NCBI GenBank assembly: GCA_033064195.1
Contig: JARBJD010000438.1
Coordinates: 1-51,280 of the forward strand
DNA: 51,280 nucleotides
Direction: 5' to 3'
Origin: Blattamonas nauphoetae
Taxonomy: Eukaryota > Preaxostyla > Oxymonadida
Part shown: piece after piece, positions 10,899 through 21,820 of the stretch
How the letters are laid out: each line of letters opens with the position of its first letter
Position numbering within the stretch: the first letter of the stretch is position 1
The notes under the pieces: model-generated
Told to the model about the DNA's origin: nothing
The model's input: only the letters and a program-made list of their open reading frames with translations
The model's database searches: none
Program-made: the position numbers and the translations under genes

Positions 10899-11349
10899 CT
10901 TGAACGAAGGGAGAATTTGAAAGATAAGGAAATAAATCGAAATGAAAAAGAGAAAAGGGAATAAGTATGTTGAAGTATAGAAGAAAAAGGATACAATGAA
11001 AAGAAATCTCGAAGACTAATAAACAATAGAACAACGAATGTAAACCTGCTGAATAAATCACTCTAAGAGAGAAATAATCGTCAAGAAATGGTATATGAGA
11101 TCCGTCGCAGTGGAATTAATAATTTTTTTGATAAACAAGCGTGATTCATCCAGTTCTTCAATCGGATCGGGAAGAAGAATTATTGTGGGACGATTCATCT
11201 CGAGATTTCAATGACAGTGCTTATAAACAAAATTCAACACGGATAGTGGGTCTTTTACTTCGTTATTTCGAGTTTTATGAGAATTTGAACACTAGTTATT
11301 TTCTGAGATCAAAAAAGCTGAGATCGATGAGATCAGTCTCAAAGGTCTG

Positions 11350-11655
11350 TGTATGGCTGAGGAGGGACGGAGGGGAGCTGTGTGAATGGCTGATGAGGGA
11401 CGGAGGGGAGCTGTGTGTATGGCTGAGGAGGGACGGAGGGGAGCTGTGTGTATGGCTGAGGAGGGACGGAGGGGAGCTGTGTGTATGGCTGATGAGGGAC
11501 GGAGGGGAGCTGTGTGTATGGCTGAGGAGGGACGGAGGGGAGCTGTGTGAATGGCTGAGGAGGGACTGAGGGGAGCTGTGTGTATGGCTGAGGAGGGACT
11601 GAGGGGAGCTGTGTGTATGGCTGAGGAGGGACTGAGGGGAGCTGTGTGAATGGCT
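11350..11655 (+). repeat. 31-bp G-rich minisatellite
   Basis: About ten units of TGTGTATGGCTGAGGAGGGA plus CGGAGGGGAGC, with variants (GAATGG for TATGG, GATGAGG for GAGGAGG, GACTGAGG for GACGGAGG). It continues the array that begins at 7508. It is strongly G-rich on the plus strand. Confidence 0.95.
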
Positions 11656-12180
11656 GAGGAGAACAATGGAGGCGATTGGGGAGCAAGGGAGGACGAGGGA
11701 GGTGATGGGAGAACAATGGAGGCGATTGGGGAGCAAGGGAGGACGAGGGAGGTGATGGGAGAACAATGGAGGCGATTGGGGAGCAAGGGAGGACGAGGGA
11801 GGTGATGGGAGAACAATGGAGGCGATTGGGGAGCAAGGGAGGACGAGGGAGGTGATGGGAGAACAATGGAGGCGATTGGGGAGCAAGGGAGGACGAGGGA
11901 GGTGATGGGAGAACAATGGAGGCGATTGGGGAGCAAGGGAGGACGAGGGAGATGATGGGAGAACAATGGAGGCGATTGGGGAGCAAGGGAGGACGAGGGA
12001 GATGATGGGAGAACAATGGAGGCGATTGGGGAGAAAGGGAGGACGAGAGAGGTGATGGGAGAACAATGGAGGCGATTGGGGAGCAAGGGAGGACGAGGGA
12101 GGTGATGGGAGAACAATGGAGGCGATTGGGGAGCAAGGGAGGACGAGGGAGGTGATTGGAGAACAGTGGAGGCGATTGTG
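11656..12180 (+). repeat. 50-bp G-rich minisatellite
   Basis: About ten nearly identical 50-bp units built on GAGAACAATGGAGGCGATTG then GGGAGCAAGGGAGGACGAGG then GAGGTGATGG. The piece GGCGATTGGGGAGC resembles the reverse complement of GCTCCCCATCGCC in the array at 1-1339, so the arrays may share an ancestor. It directly abuts the 31-bp array. Confidence 0.95.
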
Positions 12181-12243
12181 GACTAATGGGAGAAAGAGGG
12201 AGGTTGTTGTAAAGACGAGTTACATCGAGTTGGGTTGAAGAAG

Positions 12244-12425
12244 TGTTGACTCTGAGGTGGAGTTGGGGGGAGGACGTGTTGGCTCTGTGGTGGAGTTGGG
12301 GGGAGGAAGTGTTGGCTCTGTGGTGGAGTTGGGGGAGGAAGTGTTGGCTCTGTGGTGAAGTTGGGGGAGGAAGTGTTGGCTCTGTGGTGGAGTTGGGGGA
12401 GGAAGGGTTGGCGCAGAGGAGGAGC
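12244..12425 (+). repeat. 32-bp G-rich minisatellite
   Basis: About six units of GTTGGCTCTGTGGTGGAGTT plus GGGGGAGGAAGT, with one to two base length differences. It is the third G-rich array in a row. From here to about 12830 I see no gene. That gap holds a short fold-back TCGTGATCC...GGATCACGA near 12728-12763. Confidence 0.9.
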
Positions 12426-14853
12426 GGTAGACGACCGTCCTCTAAAATAAACTCTAGAGAGAGAGAAGAATTTATAGGGCTGAACATAAAAGGCATATCG
12501 TCTTCTTTTTCATTGTTGCAGAGGGATGCTTGAAGCCAAAGGAGAAACTTGGATAGAGCATCCGATTGACTGACTATCTAGAAGAGGGAAGAGGAAATAT
12601 GAGAGTGGAACACTGAATAAAAAAGATAAGAAAGTGAAAACGAGAAGAGAAAACAAGTAGGAACAAAATCAAAAAAGTCAAATAAGGATTTATATTTCTT
12701 CACTCTGCCACATTTCCCGCTGGGAATCGTGATCCGGGCCCAAGTCCATATGTGGATCACGACTGACCTTGTTCGGCTGATTGGCCTGGCAAGATAAGTC
12801 GGGTCGTGGCGGAGTGAAGTGATGGGGTTTTAGTAGGGTGAAAGTGGTGAGGTGATAAAAGAATCATAATCAAAAAGAATTGGAGAACTTGGAGGAGAAA
12901 TAAATAGAGGAGAATTCGGTGGATTAGGTTGAATAAGAGAAGAAAGAGGAGAAGGGTGGATAGGAGAATTAGGAGAGGAAATAGGAACAGAATTCAAAAA
13001 AGAATAACGAAAAGATGTCTTCTCACCCAACTCTGCACTCAATCCGCGCTCCTCCTCTCTTTCCACCTCTTCCTTCTCGAAAACCTTTCTCACTCTGTTG
13101 TCTCTGCCCCTCTTCTGAGAATAGGTAAGAAGAAATGAAAATGATGAGAAATCAAGAATAACAGGTGCTCCGGTGAGCGAAGTGCCATCACGTAAAAATC
13201 CCAAATAATCCTTCATCCTTGTAATTGTTACTCGAAAGTAACTGTGGTCATCTGGAAAGACCTCATGTCTAAAATGGAGATATATGAAAGATATGAAAAA
13301 ACTCAAACTTGTGAAAAGAATGGACGGTGTTTCTCTCTGATGAATTCAGAGAGTCAGTGTGACTATCAAAGAAAGTGAAAAGGTCATCCGAGGAGCGGAT
13401 GGGTGTTGTGAGGTGAGTGGAAACAAAATTGGTAAGCACTCCGAACTCGGAGTCGCAACAATTTTTGCCGTGTTGCTCGGCGAAGAAAGAGTAACACACC
13501 CTCTTCTCTGAAAAAAGAGGGTTTAATGAAGACAAAAAGAAACCAAGGACGAACTGGTTCCGAAAATGTGGACCAGTGTCCGAAAATACAGTGACATGTG
13601 ATTTGGTATGATATGAAGGAAGTGCAAATAAAGCGGAAAGACATTCTTGAACGAAACGGTGGTCGTGCGAAAGCACTGGTGAAATAAAGTTGTGATGTGT
13701 TTTTGTAATAACAGAATTTTGTGAGGTGAAACACGTAATACACAAATGAGAAACTGAAACTTGAGAATAGAAATCATGACCAATTTTGGTGTTTGAGAGT
13801 GGCAAGTGCCAATTTTCTTTAAAATCCATCACGATAACTAAAGAGCTATCGTCGATGGATGAAGTGGAAGTATTGTAAAACTTTCTTTGTGTTTCTGCTA
13901 TTTTTTTGTGTTGTTCAATTGTTTTTAATTCATTTTCTTCTTTTTGTGTGAGTTTTTTGTTTTGTGATTTTAATGTTTCTTGTTTTTTTGTAGATATTTC
14001 CCTCGCTCACAAATCGAGCAAAGGTCTGTTCTTTTCTTTGGTTTTTGTAGAATTTTTTTTGTTTTGCTGCAAAATGAAGAATATGACATGTTTGTTTTCC
14101 CCTGTTCAACGAGTTTGCGGTGTAAATCCTTCTTCGTTGATTCGAGAAGCCGGATTTCAGAATTTCTGTTTTGAGTTGGGACACTATTGGTTGAAGGTGT
14201 ATTCGGAATGGAAGCGGATGATGCTTGTGAAGGAGTGAGGAGGAAATTGATGTCCTCTTCGTTGATTGAATCAAGGATTGAATGTTCTATGAGATTAGGA
14301 AAAGAGAGAAATGAGAGAGAAGAGAGTTGGACTGTTTTTTTTCTCCTTTCGTGTCTGTCTGGCTTGATTTTCGCAGCTTGGCGATGTGTTTTCGTGAATT
14401 GCTTTCATTATAGTCACCGGATAAACCCGCTTTTATCCATAAACCCGCACAAAATCCAAAATGTTGATCATCTTTATGGATTAATTCCTTCCATTTCATT
14501 TTTTCACTTTTTAGAACTAGTTACTCCAAATTGATTAAAAGTGAGTCAGTTCAAAATCAAAAAGTGGGTCACATTTGTGCAGAACACTTGAAGAATGATA
14601 AACTGTGCTCTATCACATTCAACACCTCCTCCTCACAACTTTCACTCACACCAGACAACGCGAGAACTTGCTGAACCCGCCATCCTAGCTCTCAGACACA
14701 ATCCAAGATCGCTGAACAAAACGCAGCTCTTGATCGAACTTTTCAGATAACGCTGTCGACTACCTTCCACTTCTTACACCAACTACAATTTCGCTTGCAA
14801 TCTCATTCCATCATTCTTGTCTCGGAGCTCCAGACACCAAACTTTCACTCGCA

Positions 14854-15324
14854 ATGTCGAAAGGAAAACTTAACCTATCACTTGGAGCGGACGTAATGAA
14901 CATGCGGATGCATATGATTGATTGCTTTATGGGCGTGAACGACGATAATCGTTCTATTTTGAATTTCGCCGAGCATCTCGCGAATCTTACTCCCAACCAG
15001 AAAAGAATCAATTCCACTCTGAATCGCTCAATTGCAACAATACTATCTCGGTATCCAGAAATGCACACCCAATTCGACGAGGGACTGCGAAAATTGGATA
15101 GCAAGGACAACCAGATAGTGATGAACGAGGGAATCACTGTCACACTGCTCTGCCATCGCAAGAATCTGTACGCTGGGATTGTTTGTCCAAAGGAACTCTT
15201 CTCTCTCATATTGCACATAATTAAGCTCGCCAACTCCCTCTTCAACAAGTCGATCCCATCTGTCCATGTGCATTCTGGAGTCGATAAGTTAGACATGCTT
15301 GACCATCCATTCGGCGTAGAATAG
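14854..15324 (+). CDS. Unknown protein inside the 5-kb element
   Basis: A 156-codon open frame with its own ATG. The product is soluble-looking, mainly helical, without signal peptide or membrane spans. It includes MIDCFMGVNDDNRSILNFAE, RINSTLNRSIATILSRYPEM and AGIVCPKELFSLILHIIKL. It ends HPFGVE and is followed after about 60 bp by the next open frame on the same strand. I do not recognise the family. The two may be parts of one gene, with a break or intron between them. Confidence 0.5.
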   Translation: MSKGKLNLSLGADVMNMRMHMIDCFMGVNDDNRSILNFAEHLANLTPNQKRINSTLNRSIATILSRYPEMHTQFDEGLRKLDSKDNQIVMNEGITVTLLCHRKNLYAGIVCPKELFSLILHIIKLANSLFNKSIPSVHVHSGVDKLDMLDHPFGVE

Positions 15325-15386
15325 CCAGAAGTGAGAAACGGACAGCGAGTGACAGATCGAGTGTAACATCCTTCCTTCCTCCTGTC

Positions 15387-16852
15387 ATGACACTCGGCGG
15401 GAAGGCTGGCAGCATGCGAATCCCCATCGACTCCCTCATCACATCAGATTTGGGCGGAGAGTTGGTCAACACCGTCGTGTGTGAGTTTACCGATCTGCTA
15501 TTCTCTGTCCACACCAAGTTGTGTGACACTGGCGTACCAGGAACGATGGCCCAACCAAACATGACCACCACGTGCTGCCGAACAAGTCAGACATTCAGCT
15601 TCTGACCGTCCAGTTGACCGGAACCAGCATCGTCACAACAAGCCAGTTCTCCGCGTGGGTTCATCGAGAGGACGAGAATACTGTCCCGACAAGCTCATTC
15701 ATCGACTCAATCTCTGTCATCATCCCGCTCATCATCATCTCCACTTCATATGAAGAGGAACTTCGCTTCGAGACAGCAGCGAAGATCGCACTTGCCGTGG
15801 CAAAGATGCGAGTATTGGAAGACGCGATCAGAAACGAGCTGATGAACAAGTACTCTCCAAGGACCACACTGAGAGTCGATGTGAGTGCAGCTTTTGTGAA
15901 CATCGCGGAGGGTGGGCTGCGAGATCTCATGACAATTCTCGTCCCTCTTCTCAAGGAAGCCCTTCGCATGATTCCGGTGATTCTGAAGATGATGGAGGCA
16001 TGTTGTTTGGCAGGACCAGCTGACCAGGATCAGGAGAAAGACAAGAAGGAGCTCTCGAATCAGTTGAAAAGAGAAGAAAAGAGAAACCTCAACACCTTCA
16101 TAGCTCGAAAGAGACTCCTCGCCTTCTTCGTCACGTCTCTTGCTCTCGAAGCTCACCTCCCACAACTCGACATCCGTATCAACTCTGTTTCTTGTGGCAT
16201 TGCCAAGTCAGGTCACTCCGCAAAGACTAGCAAGACACTCATCACAGCAAATCTCTCAGACGTTTGCGCATCGGTTGTCATCCGTCCAAATAACATTGGA
16301 TTGATGGTGGAGACAGGATCGATGCTGACGGGAGTCCGAATCGCTCCAGTTCTCAGTCTTCTCCAAGTCATCCAAGACGAGGATCCGTTTTTGACAGCCA
16401 CTGCTGATAGCAACCCATCTCTCCTTCTGTCTCTGGCGATGTTCATGCCTCGCGGCTACACCGATCCAGCTACAAAAGGAATGCGGATGGACGACGCCAG
16501 TTTGACTGTCACACAGGTAATGGAAGGCCAGAAGCCGGGCAAGAATGAGAAAGCCATCAAAGAGAGCCCTCTCGACAAGAAGTTGCTAATGAAAGCAAAA
16601 GACAGCGAATACGAAACGAACGACAACGACAGAACGGTGATTGAAGTGGACGCCAAAAGTGAAGGAATGGGACGCAATTTGAACCACGGCACGTGCATCA
16701 AGCTGATCCAGACTGTCCTCCACGTTGTGAACTTTGTCATCACACACATTGGCGAGATGATTCCGCTCCTGAATGACCTCACTCTGAAGACGGAAGTGAA
16801 GAGGATCTGTGCATCTTCAGACAGGTGGAAAAGTTCCGTGTCAAGAGTCTGA
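15387..16852 (+). CDS. Unknown 450-500 aa protein inside the 5-kb element
   Basis: A long plus-strand coding stretch. An opening part (15387-15605, MTLGGKAGSMRIPIDSLITS) overlaps and leads into a 426-codon frame that runs to 16852, so the true start is unclear and the reading frame changes near 15565-15600. Visible segments include IALAVAKMRVLEDAIRNELM, VSAAFVNIAEGGLRDLMTIL, a charged QEKDKKELSNQLKREEKRNL linker and FITANLSDVCASVVIRPN-like beta structure. There are no membrane spans or nuclease motifs. It is the largest open frame in the element and its best candidate for a functional product. The function is unknown. Confidence 0.5.
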
Positions 16853-17192
16853 CACTCCCGAAGTTGTGCTTAACTCTGACCTCTCATAGTTTGCAATGCA
16901 CCCCAAATTAGCATCCAGAAAGGTATCTCGTCCAACCTGACCCTTTCATCATCGACGGAAAGAGAAGATGGAGATTGTTGAAGAGAACGCAGTTGGAACG
17001 ATCGTCATCGTGTTCGACCACGCAACAGAGAGGGGATCACAACAGATTCTTCGAGGGTGGTCGACTGTGTCGAAGCATATGAGAACGAGCTGCTCCTCGC
17101 TCCCAGCACCCTCACATTCTGCTCAAATGCTCACAAGATGTGCTCGAATGTGCTGAAGCTGGTCTCGGCTTCAAAGAGGCAGATAAACATGC

Positions 17193-18523
17193 GTGGAGAT
17201 GATCATCATGTGCCTCGCCCGCATTCCACTCATCTTCATCGACTCTTGCCATTGTTCCAGACTGCAAGACTTGCTCCAAAACGCGTTCACTCTTTTCAAC
17301 GAATGCCTCAAACTGATTCTCTCTTTGGTCCTCGAAGCCCTTCTTCTCTCCGTGAAACGCCATCCTCACTGGACAGAAGACTGAGTGGAATCCAGTGATC
17401 AATAACTTGACGAAGATTGTGTTCGACGTGAGAAGAGGTAATCATGAATGCACAAGCCTTCCCTCGTATCTTCACCGAAAACGAAGAAGACAACGACACC
17501 AAGTCAATCGAATCAGCTCAGAACACCAGCCCGACGATCCGGAGCACGCAAGTTCGCAGCAACTCTCGTTCTATGAACAGATTCGAAACATACACCGAGT
17601 TCCCCGCCCTCCAAGTTCCAAGCTTACAAGCAGTTCATTGCACAGCAGGGGGTTCGCATGGTCGACTTCAAGTTGTTTGGGTTGGGGGCAGAAGGCGGAA
17701 AGGCAGAGATTGTGGGATCACTGGAAAACTGGGCAGTTCAACGACCTCAACGCGAAAGGAATGGATGACGCCGCGCATCGCTTCAACACAGATCTCAAAC
17801 AAGGAAAGACAGGTTGTGGACACATCGAACAGTGGAAGGCCCTCAAAACACGAACCGACTCGTTCAAACTTCATCTCCTCCTCATCACGTACCTCCGCAA
17901 CGACGACATAAGGCAGGCCCAGCCAGATTAAGGACATCGAACAGCTCCGCATCCAACAGAAGATCCTCCAGTGGATCTCGTCTCTACTATTCACCGCATC
18001 CCAGACCAATGGAATCGCATTCACTCGCTCTCAGCACGCTGTCTTGCTCCGAAAGCGGACCGTTGTGAAGTTCCACGGAAGGAAGCATTCCGCCCACATC
18101 GGGATCGAAGAGATGGATGGAGTCTCCTTCCGCTACGTAGTTGTCAACAGTGATCGTTTTGGGAAGAACAGCGGGGTTTACCGATATCCGTGTGAGCCCA
18201 ACCCGTAAGACATCCACACTCTGTTGGATCTCGACACGTCATTGTGCTATGTCGCTACCAATCCGACTTAACTTGCAGAGAGTTTTGTGAAGCGACAGCA
18301 GGCGATGGAGTCGAGACTGGCAGTTTCGATTGTGGAGCTGTGTCTGGCGGAGAATGTGAGAAACAACTTCATTCTCTCTCAAGTTTTTTCCACACACATA
18401 AACAGGATAATCAACGCCAAGTGTCTTCTCTACCTGAGCGCAGTACCACTCATGAAATCCTCGTCAGCTCAGCATTCGATGGAATTTGATGAGTGCTTTT
18501 CTTCTCCTCATCTTTCCAGATAG
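17193..18523 (+). pseudogene. Decayed downstream genes of the 5-kb element
   Basis: Successive short plus-strand frames look like pieces of one or more proteins: 17193-17384 (FNECLKLILSLVLEALLLSV), 17444-17640 (acidic start MNAQAFPRIFTENEEDND), 17640-17760 (MVDFKLFGLGAEGGKAEIVG) and 18287-18523 (ESRLAVSIVELCLAENVRNN). They are separated by frame changes and stops, though short introns cannot be excluded. A last piece at 18828-19205 includes NLPTHKPLTIEFQTILLALG. No family was recognised. Confidence 0.4.
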
Positions 18524-20310
18524 ATAACGGGAAGAACCAGGCTTTCTCGAAAGGATCAAAGGCAATGGTGCAAGTGGGATGATCATGTTCTGAAGTCAGA
18601 TCACAATTCTGTTTATCGATGAATCAGTTTGTAGTCTCCTTTCACCACTCAACTATTGTTCATCATCCCGTCCTCTCCATCTCAGGACAGCTGATGAGGC
18701 CATGCCCGCTCAAGATGACACAGTCACTTGTGTCGACTCAACATCCAGTCTTTCCCTATGAACACAGGATCCCAGGCTGACATGTTGCGCAGAGCGGAAA
18801 TTCGAGGAGGACATCAACCTCGATCTGATGAAATCCAAGCCGAAGACGTCGACGGAGCACACTGAACGGATGACACATGATACACATTCGATGACAAGGC
18901 CATTCGGTTTGTCAATATACTCGCCTTCCTCTTCATTCCATTCAATCTTTCTTTTGTTTCAACGTTCTTGTCAATCTTCTCTCACTTCCATTATTCTTCT
19001 TTCAGCTCCTGTTTCATTAGTTTTCAATGCCTTCCACAACCACAAAGCTAATTATCAGCAAGATATGAACCATCCAACCCATATTGACACCACACTCACA
19101 CTCTGCAACTTGCCCACGCACAAGCCTCTCACCATTGAGTTCCAGACCATCCTGCTGGCTCTCGGCTACCATTGCAAGAGGGAAACCCACTCGCTCACCG
19201 TGTGATGCAAATGGCGTCAACTCCTTGTAATCACAATTGCTACTATATTATCTGAATTGTATTTTTCATTTCATGAAATATCAATCTCGTGAGACGCTTT
19301 TTTGTGGAATCCAATCTTGATCACAACCATTAAAAAAATAGTGATACCAACAGATTTAATATGTGATGTGGTGAGATAAAAATGCAAATTTCAAGATCAG
19401 TGCAATTATTTCAACTTGATTTCTCAAAACTAGAATTTGTGCGGGTTTATGTATTTTGTGCGGGTTTATCCGGGCACTATTAACTCAGTATCTTCTTGTA
19501 TGTTAATTTTCTGAGGAAAAAAGTGAAAAACTATGAGCTAATAAACCTGCTTTGAAGCTGGTCGACGTCGAGTGGGATTTCTTGCTCTCCCTGCGATTCT
19601 GTCGAATCGCGAGCGGGCATAATTGTATGCCCCCTCCTCGACGTCGAACCCGGCAGCCTGGGTCTCGCCAAGTGATAACACTTGGGAGACACACTGCATC
19701 AATTTAACCTTATCGTCTTTGTTTCTCATTTCACGATGTAAATGAGACAAAGACAAACAAAGTGAAGTGAATTTATCTAAAGAGAGAAAGAATGAGAGAA
19801 AAGTGAGACAAACTATTATAATAAGCCAGGACAATCTCCCTGATTGGTATGAGTTCATGACGACTATCCAGAGCTTTGATGAGAGGTGCTGCTGGATAGT
19901 CGCCATGAAGTTTGACGAGAAGGTCATAAATTGACTTCCCGTGCGTGCTGATAGTCGATTTTGGTTTCGCGGTATAAGTGTCCATGATTGAGATAAGAGA
20001 TGATGGGAATGAAAATTGATGAGTTTTACGAGAATATATGTTGGGGGACGAAAGAAGTACTAGACCCAACCCGAGTTTTATGGGTAATCTCGAGAAAAAT
20101 GAAACAATTGAGTAAGACTGTGGACACTCGAGTTATTCATGGTTAACTCGAGTTAACTCTTGAAAACCGAGTTGCACACGTTCACAACCGAATTGACACA
20201 TTTCACTCGAGTTCCTTCCCATAACTGTTTTTTGAGAAAAAAAGAACATCTGAAAAAGTTGATATTATCACTTCTTTTCAACTGATTTCTGATCATATTA
20301 GGTGAAAAAG

Positions 20311-21820
20311 ATGGATAGTCAAGATTTGAGTGACGAAAATGTGACACCGTCACCACAACATTCACAGATCATTCTCAAACCTGGAACTCCACAAACACCA
20401 TTCCAGTGTGAGCTTTTATTTTGATATTTTGTTCTTTCTCTTTTGAAGATTACGACCCTCTGCTGGAAGTTTCATTGGATTCCCGTCCCCAAGTTTCACC
20501 ATCAATTCTCCCTTCTCATCACAAAACTCGTTGACAGATTCGAGATCACTTTTTTCAACACCTCAATCTTCACAATCGTCACGATCATCTGTTGATATTC
20601 GGTCAGCTTCGCCCACTATCAGGCCTCAAAAGCGAGAATCTTCAACTTCCATTGCGTCTCTTGGAGAACTCAAAAACAAACAAAGACAAGTCTTTCTGTC
20701 AGCAAAACCAATTGTGCCAATTCCAGAAAGTGGAGGAATCATTTGGTCGAAGTATGACGATGCAAACTTGTGGAAACAACTCAGATTGGAGAAAGACACT
20801 CTTCTTCATCTCTCCGCTCTCATCCAATCGAATTGTCCAGAATACAATCATCCAGGACCAAAGGGGAAACTCACTCTCAAAGATGAATTAGTCGTTTATC
20901 TTGAATGGTTGAGCTCAACAGTTAAAATCAATCGACTGGCATCGGCATTGGGAATCAGTCCAAATCTCGCATCTAAAGCAATTCTACACATTCGCCCTCT
21001 CCTGTTCACTGTCCTTCAGGAACGATATTCTGTCCCGCCTCGCCCAACTCCAAATTTTCAAGCCAATTTCCCTTTCACCGCGCTTTATATTGATGCAACA
21101 ACAATTGTTGTCCCCAGACCATTGACGGATTTTGAAGATAAGAAAGTACTTTGGGAAGGTCATCATTATTGTTATGCGATGAAGGCTCAAGTGTGTGTTG
21201 AAGCCAAACCACCCTACAAAGCGCTCTTCGTTTCTGATTGTGTTGCTGGCTCAATCCACGATGTTGCTCTACTCCAAAAGACTCTCCAACCGATCGAACA
21301 ATATCTGAACAAGACAGACCAGGAGAAAGAGCTCTATCCACAAGACAACGACCCAAAATGGGGAATTCAAGGCGACATGGGATATCTCGGAGATTTTCCA
21401 ACTCTTCGATTCAATCGTCCGAACAGAAGAAAAAAAGAAAGAACAAACGAAGAAGAACAGAATGAACTCAATGTGAGAATTGCGTCTGACAGAGTTCAAG
21501 TGGAGAGATTCTTCGGAAGACTCAAATGGCTGTGGCTTCGAATGGGAGGGAAATACACTGCTGGCGTCAAACATATCACGCAAGACTTCAAAAATGCGTG
21601 CTGGTTAACCAATATTCACCTCGAAAAAGGACACAATTACCGACTTCCAGACGATTTTCATGAGAGGGCTCTTTCGGCCTCTTCAAGAAAAGAATCACGA
21701 ATTCCACGGAGAAAACAACTCTATCGAAAACATCAAGCCGAGATTGAGGACTTTGAGAATGATTATGATCCAAGAACAACAGGATTCGATGGAGTCTTTG
21801 ATATTTCAGATTCTGACTAA
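20311..21820 (+). CDS. Harbinger-type DDE transposase, one intron
   Basis: This is the transposase of the surrounding element. The start is ATG 20311 (MDSQDLSDENVTPSPQH). A 43-nt intron (20406-20448, GTGTGA...TGAAG) joins TTC CA|A TTA and keeps the frame, giving a 488-residue protein ending at TAA 21820. Order: a Ser/Pro-rich N-terminus (1-110), a helix-turn-helix around KINRLASALGISPNLASKAI, then the catalytic domain of the DDE_Tnp_4 type with YIDATT (Asp about 247), GDMGYLGD (Asp about 341) and VERFFGRLK (Glu about 384). The triad and its spacing fit PIF/Harbinger and IS5-like enzymes, and length is typical. It is unbroken, so it could be active. The main alternative is a domesticated HARBI1-like host gene, but the intact terminal repeats argue for a transposon. 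Confidence 0.88.
20406..20448 (+). other. Intron in Harbinger transposase
   Basis: A 43-nt intron with GTGTGAGC at the 5' side and a T-rich tract ending TTTTGAAG. The nearby alternative donor two bases downstream (GTGAGC) gives a stop, so the donor at 20406 is preferred. Confidence 0.7.

Larger units (their letters stand above)
7584..11349. mobile_element. 3.77-kb TIR element inserted in a minisatellite
   Basis: The ends are CAGACCTTTGA at the left and TCAAAGGTCTG at the right, an 11-bp perfect terminal inverted repeat. Further inside, both ends carry looser matches with repeated GAGATC, CTGAGATC and GATCTCAG motifs. Flanking TGTATGGG (7576-7583) and TGTATGGC (11350-11357) look like a 7-8 bp target duplication. 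The minisatellite itself contains TGTATGGC, so the exact length is ambiguous. Duplication size and a CAG start fit a hAT-type element. No transposase was found. The cargo is minus-strand host-like gene pieces: a beta-helix gene (7960-9483), an acidic gene (9560-10217) and a helical exon (10366-10898). Confidence 0.7.
14411..19479. mobile_element. 5,069-bp TIR element with TTA duplication
   Basis: The left end reads TAGTCACCGGATAAACCCGC and the right end, reverse-complemented, TAGTGCCCGGATAAACCCGC. Similarity extends to about 47 bp, and each end holds the motif ATAAACCCGC twice. TTA flanks both sides (14408-14410 and 19480-19482), and removal restores the reading frame of the host gene. A 3-bp TTA duplication fits PIF/Harbinger, but no Harbinger transposase is present inside. 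The interior carries plus-strand genes of unknown type (14854-18523), apparently partly decayed. It could be a non-autonomous element with captured genes or an autonomous element of an unknown type. Confidence 0.85.
12830..19985 (-). pseudogene. DDE-transposase-like gene split by a 5-kb insertion
   Basis: The start is ATG 19985 (MDTYTAKPKSTISTHGKS). Exons on the minus strand: 19985-19814; 19776-19547; 19510 into 19483, continuing after the insertion from 14410 to 14333; 14286-13309; 13268-12830. Introns are 36-46 nt with GT...AG ends, and splice phases agree. Removing the 14411-19479 element and one TTA copy gives GAG TTA ATG AAA, so the frame continues. Only one frame break was seen, near 14030. 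The product is about 640 residues: an N-terminal helical part, a CxxC (LCSIC) and Lys/Gln coiled stretch, then VIVMDFKENW, TVFSDTGPHFRN and EQHGKNCCDSEFG. These spaced acidic motifs look like a DDE nuclease fold. I know no named superfamily for it. Relatives lie at 33320-34391 and 38207-38640. Confidence 0.7.

Noticed and set aside
11292-12496. Pro/Ser-rich minus-strand frames of up to 385 codons
   Set aside because: They only translate three G-rich minisatellites. Three overlapping frames are open at once and none extends into unique sequence.
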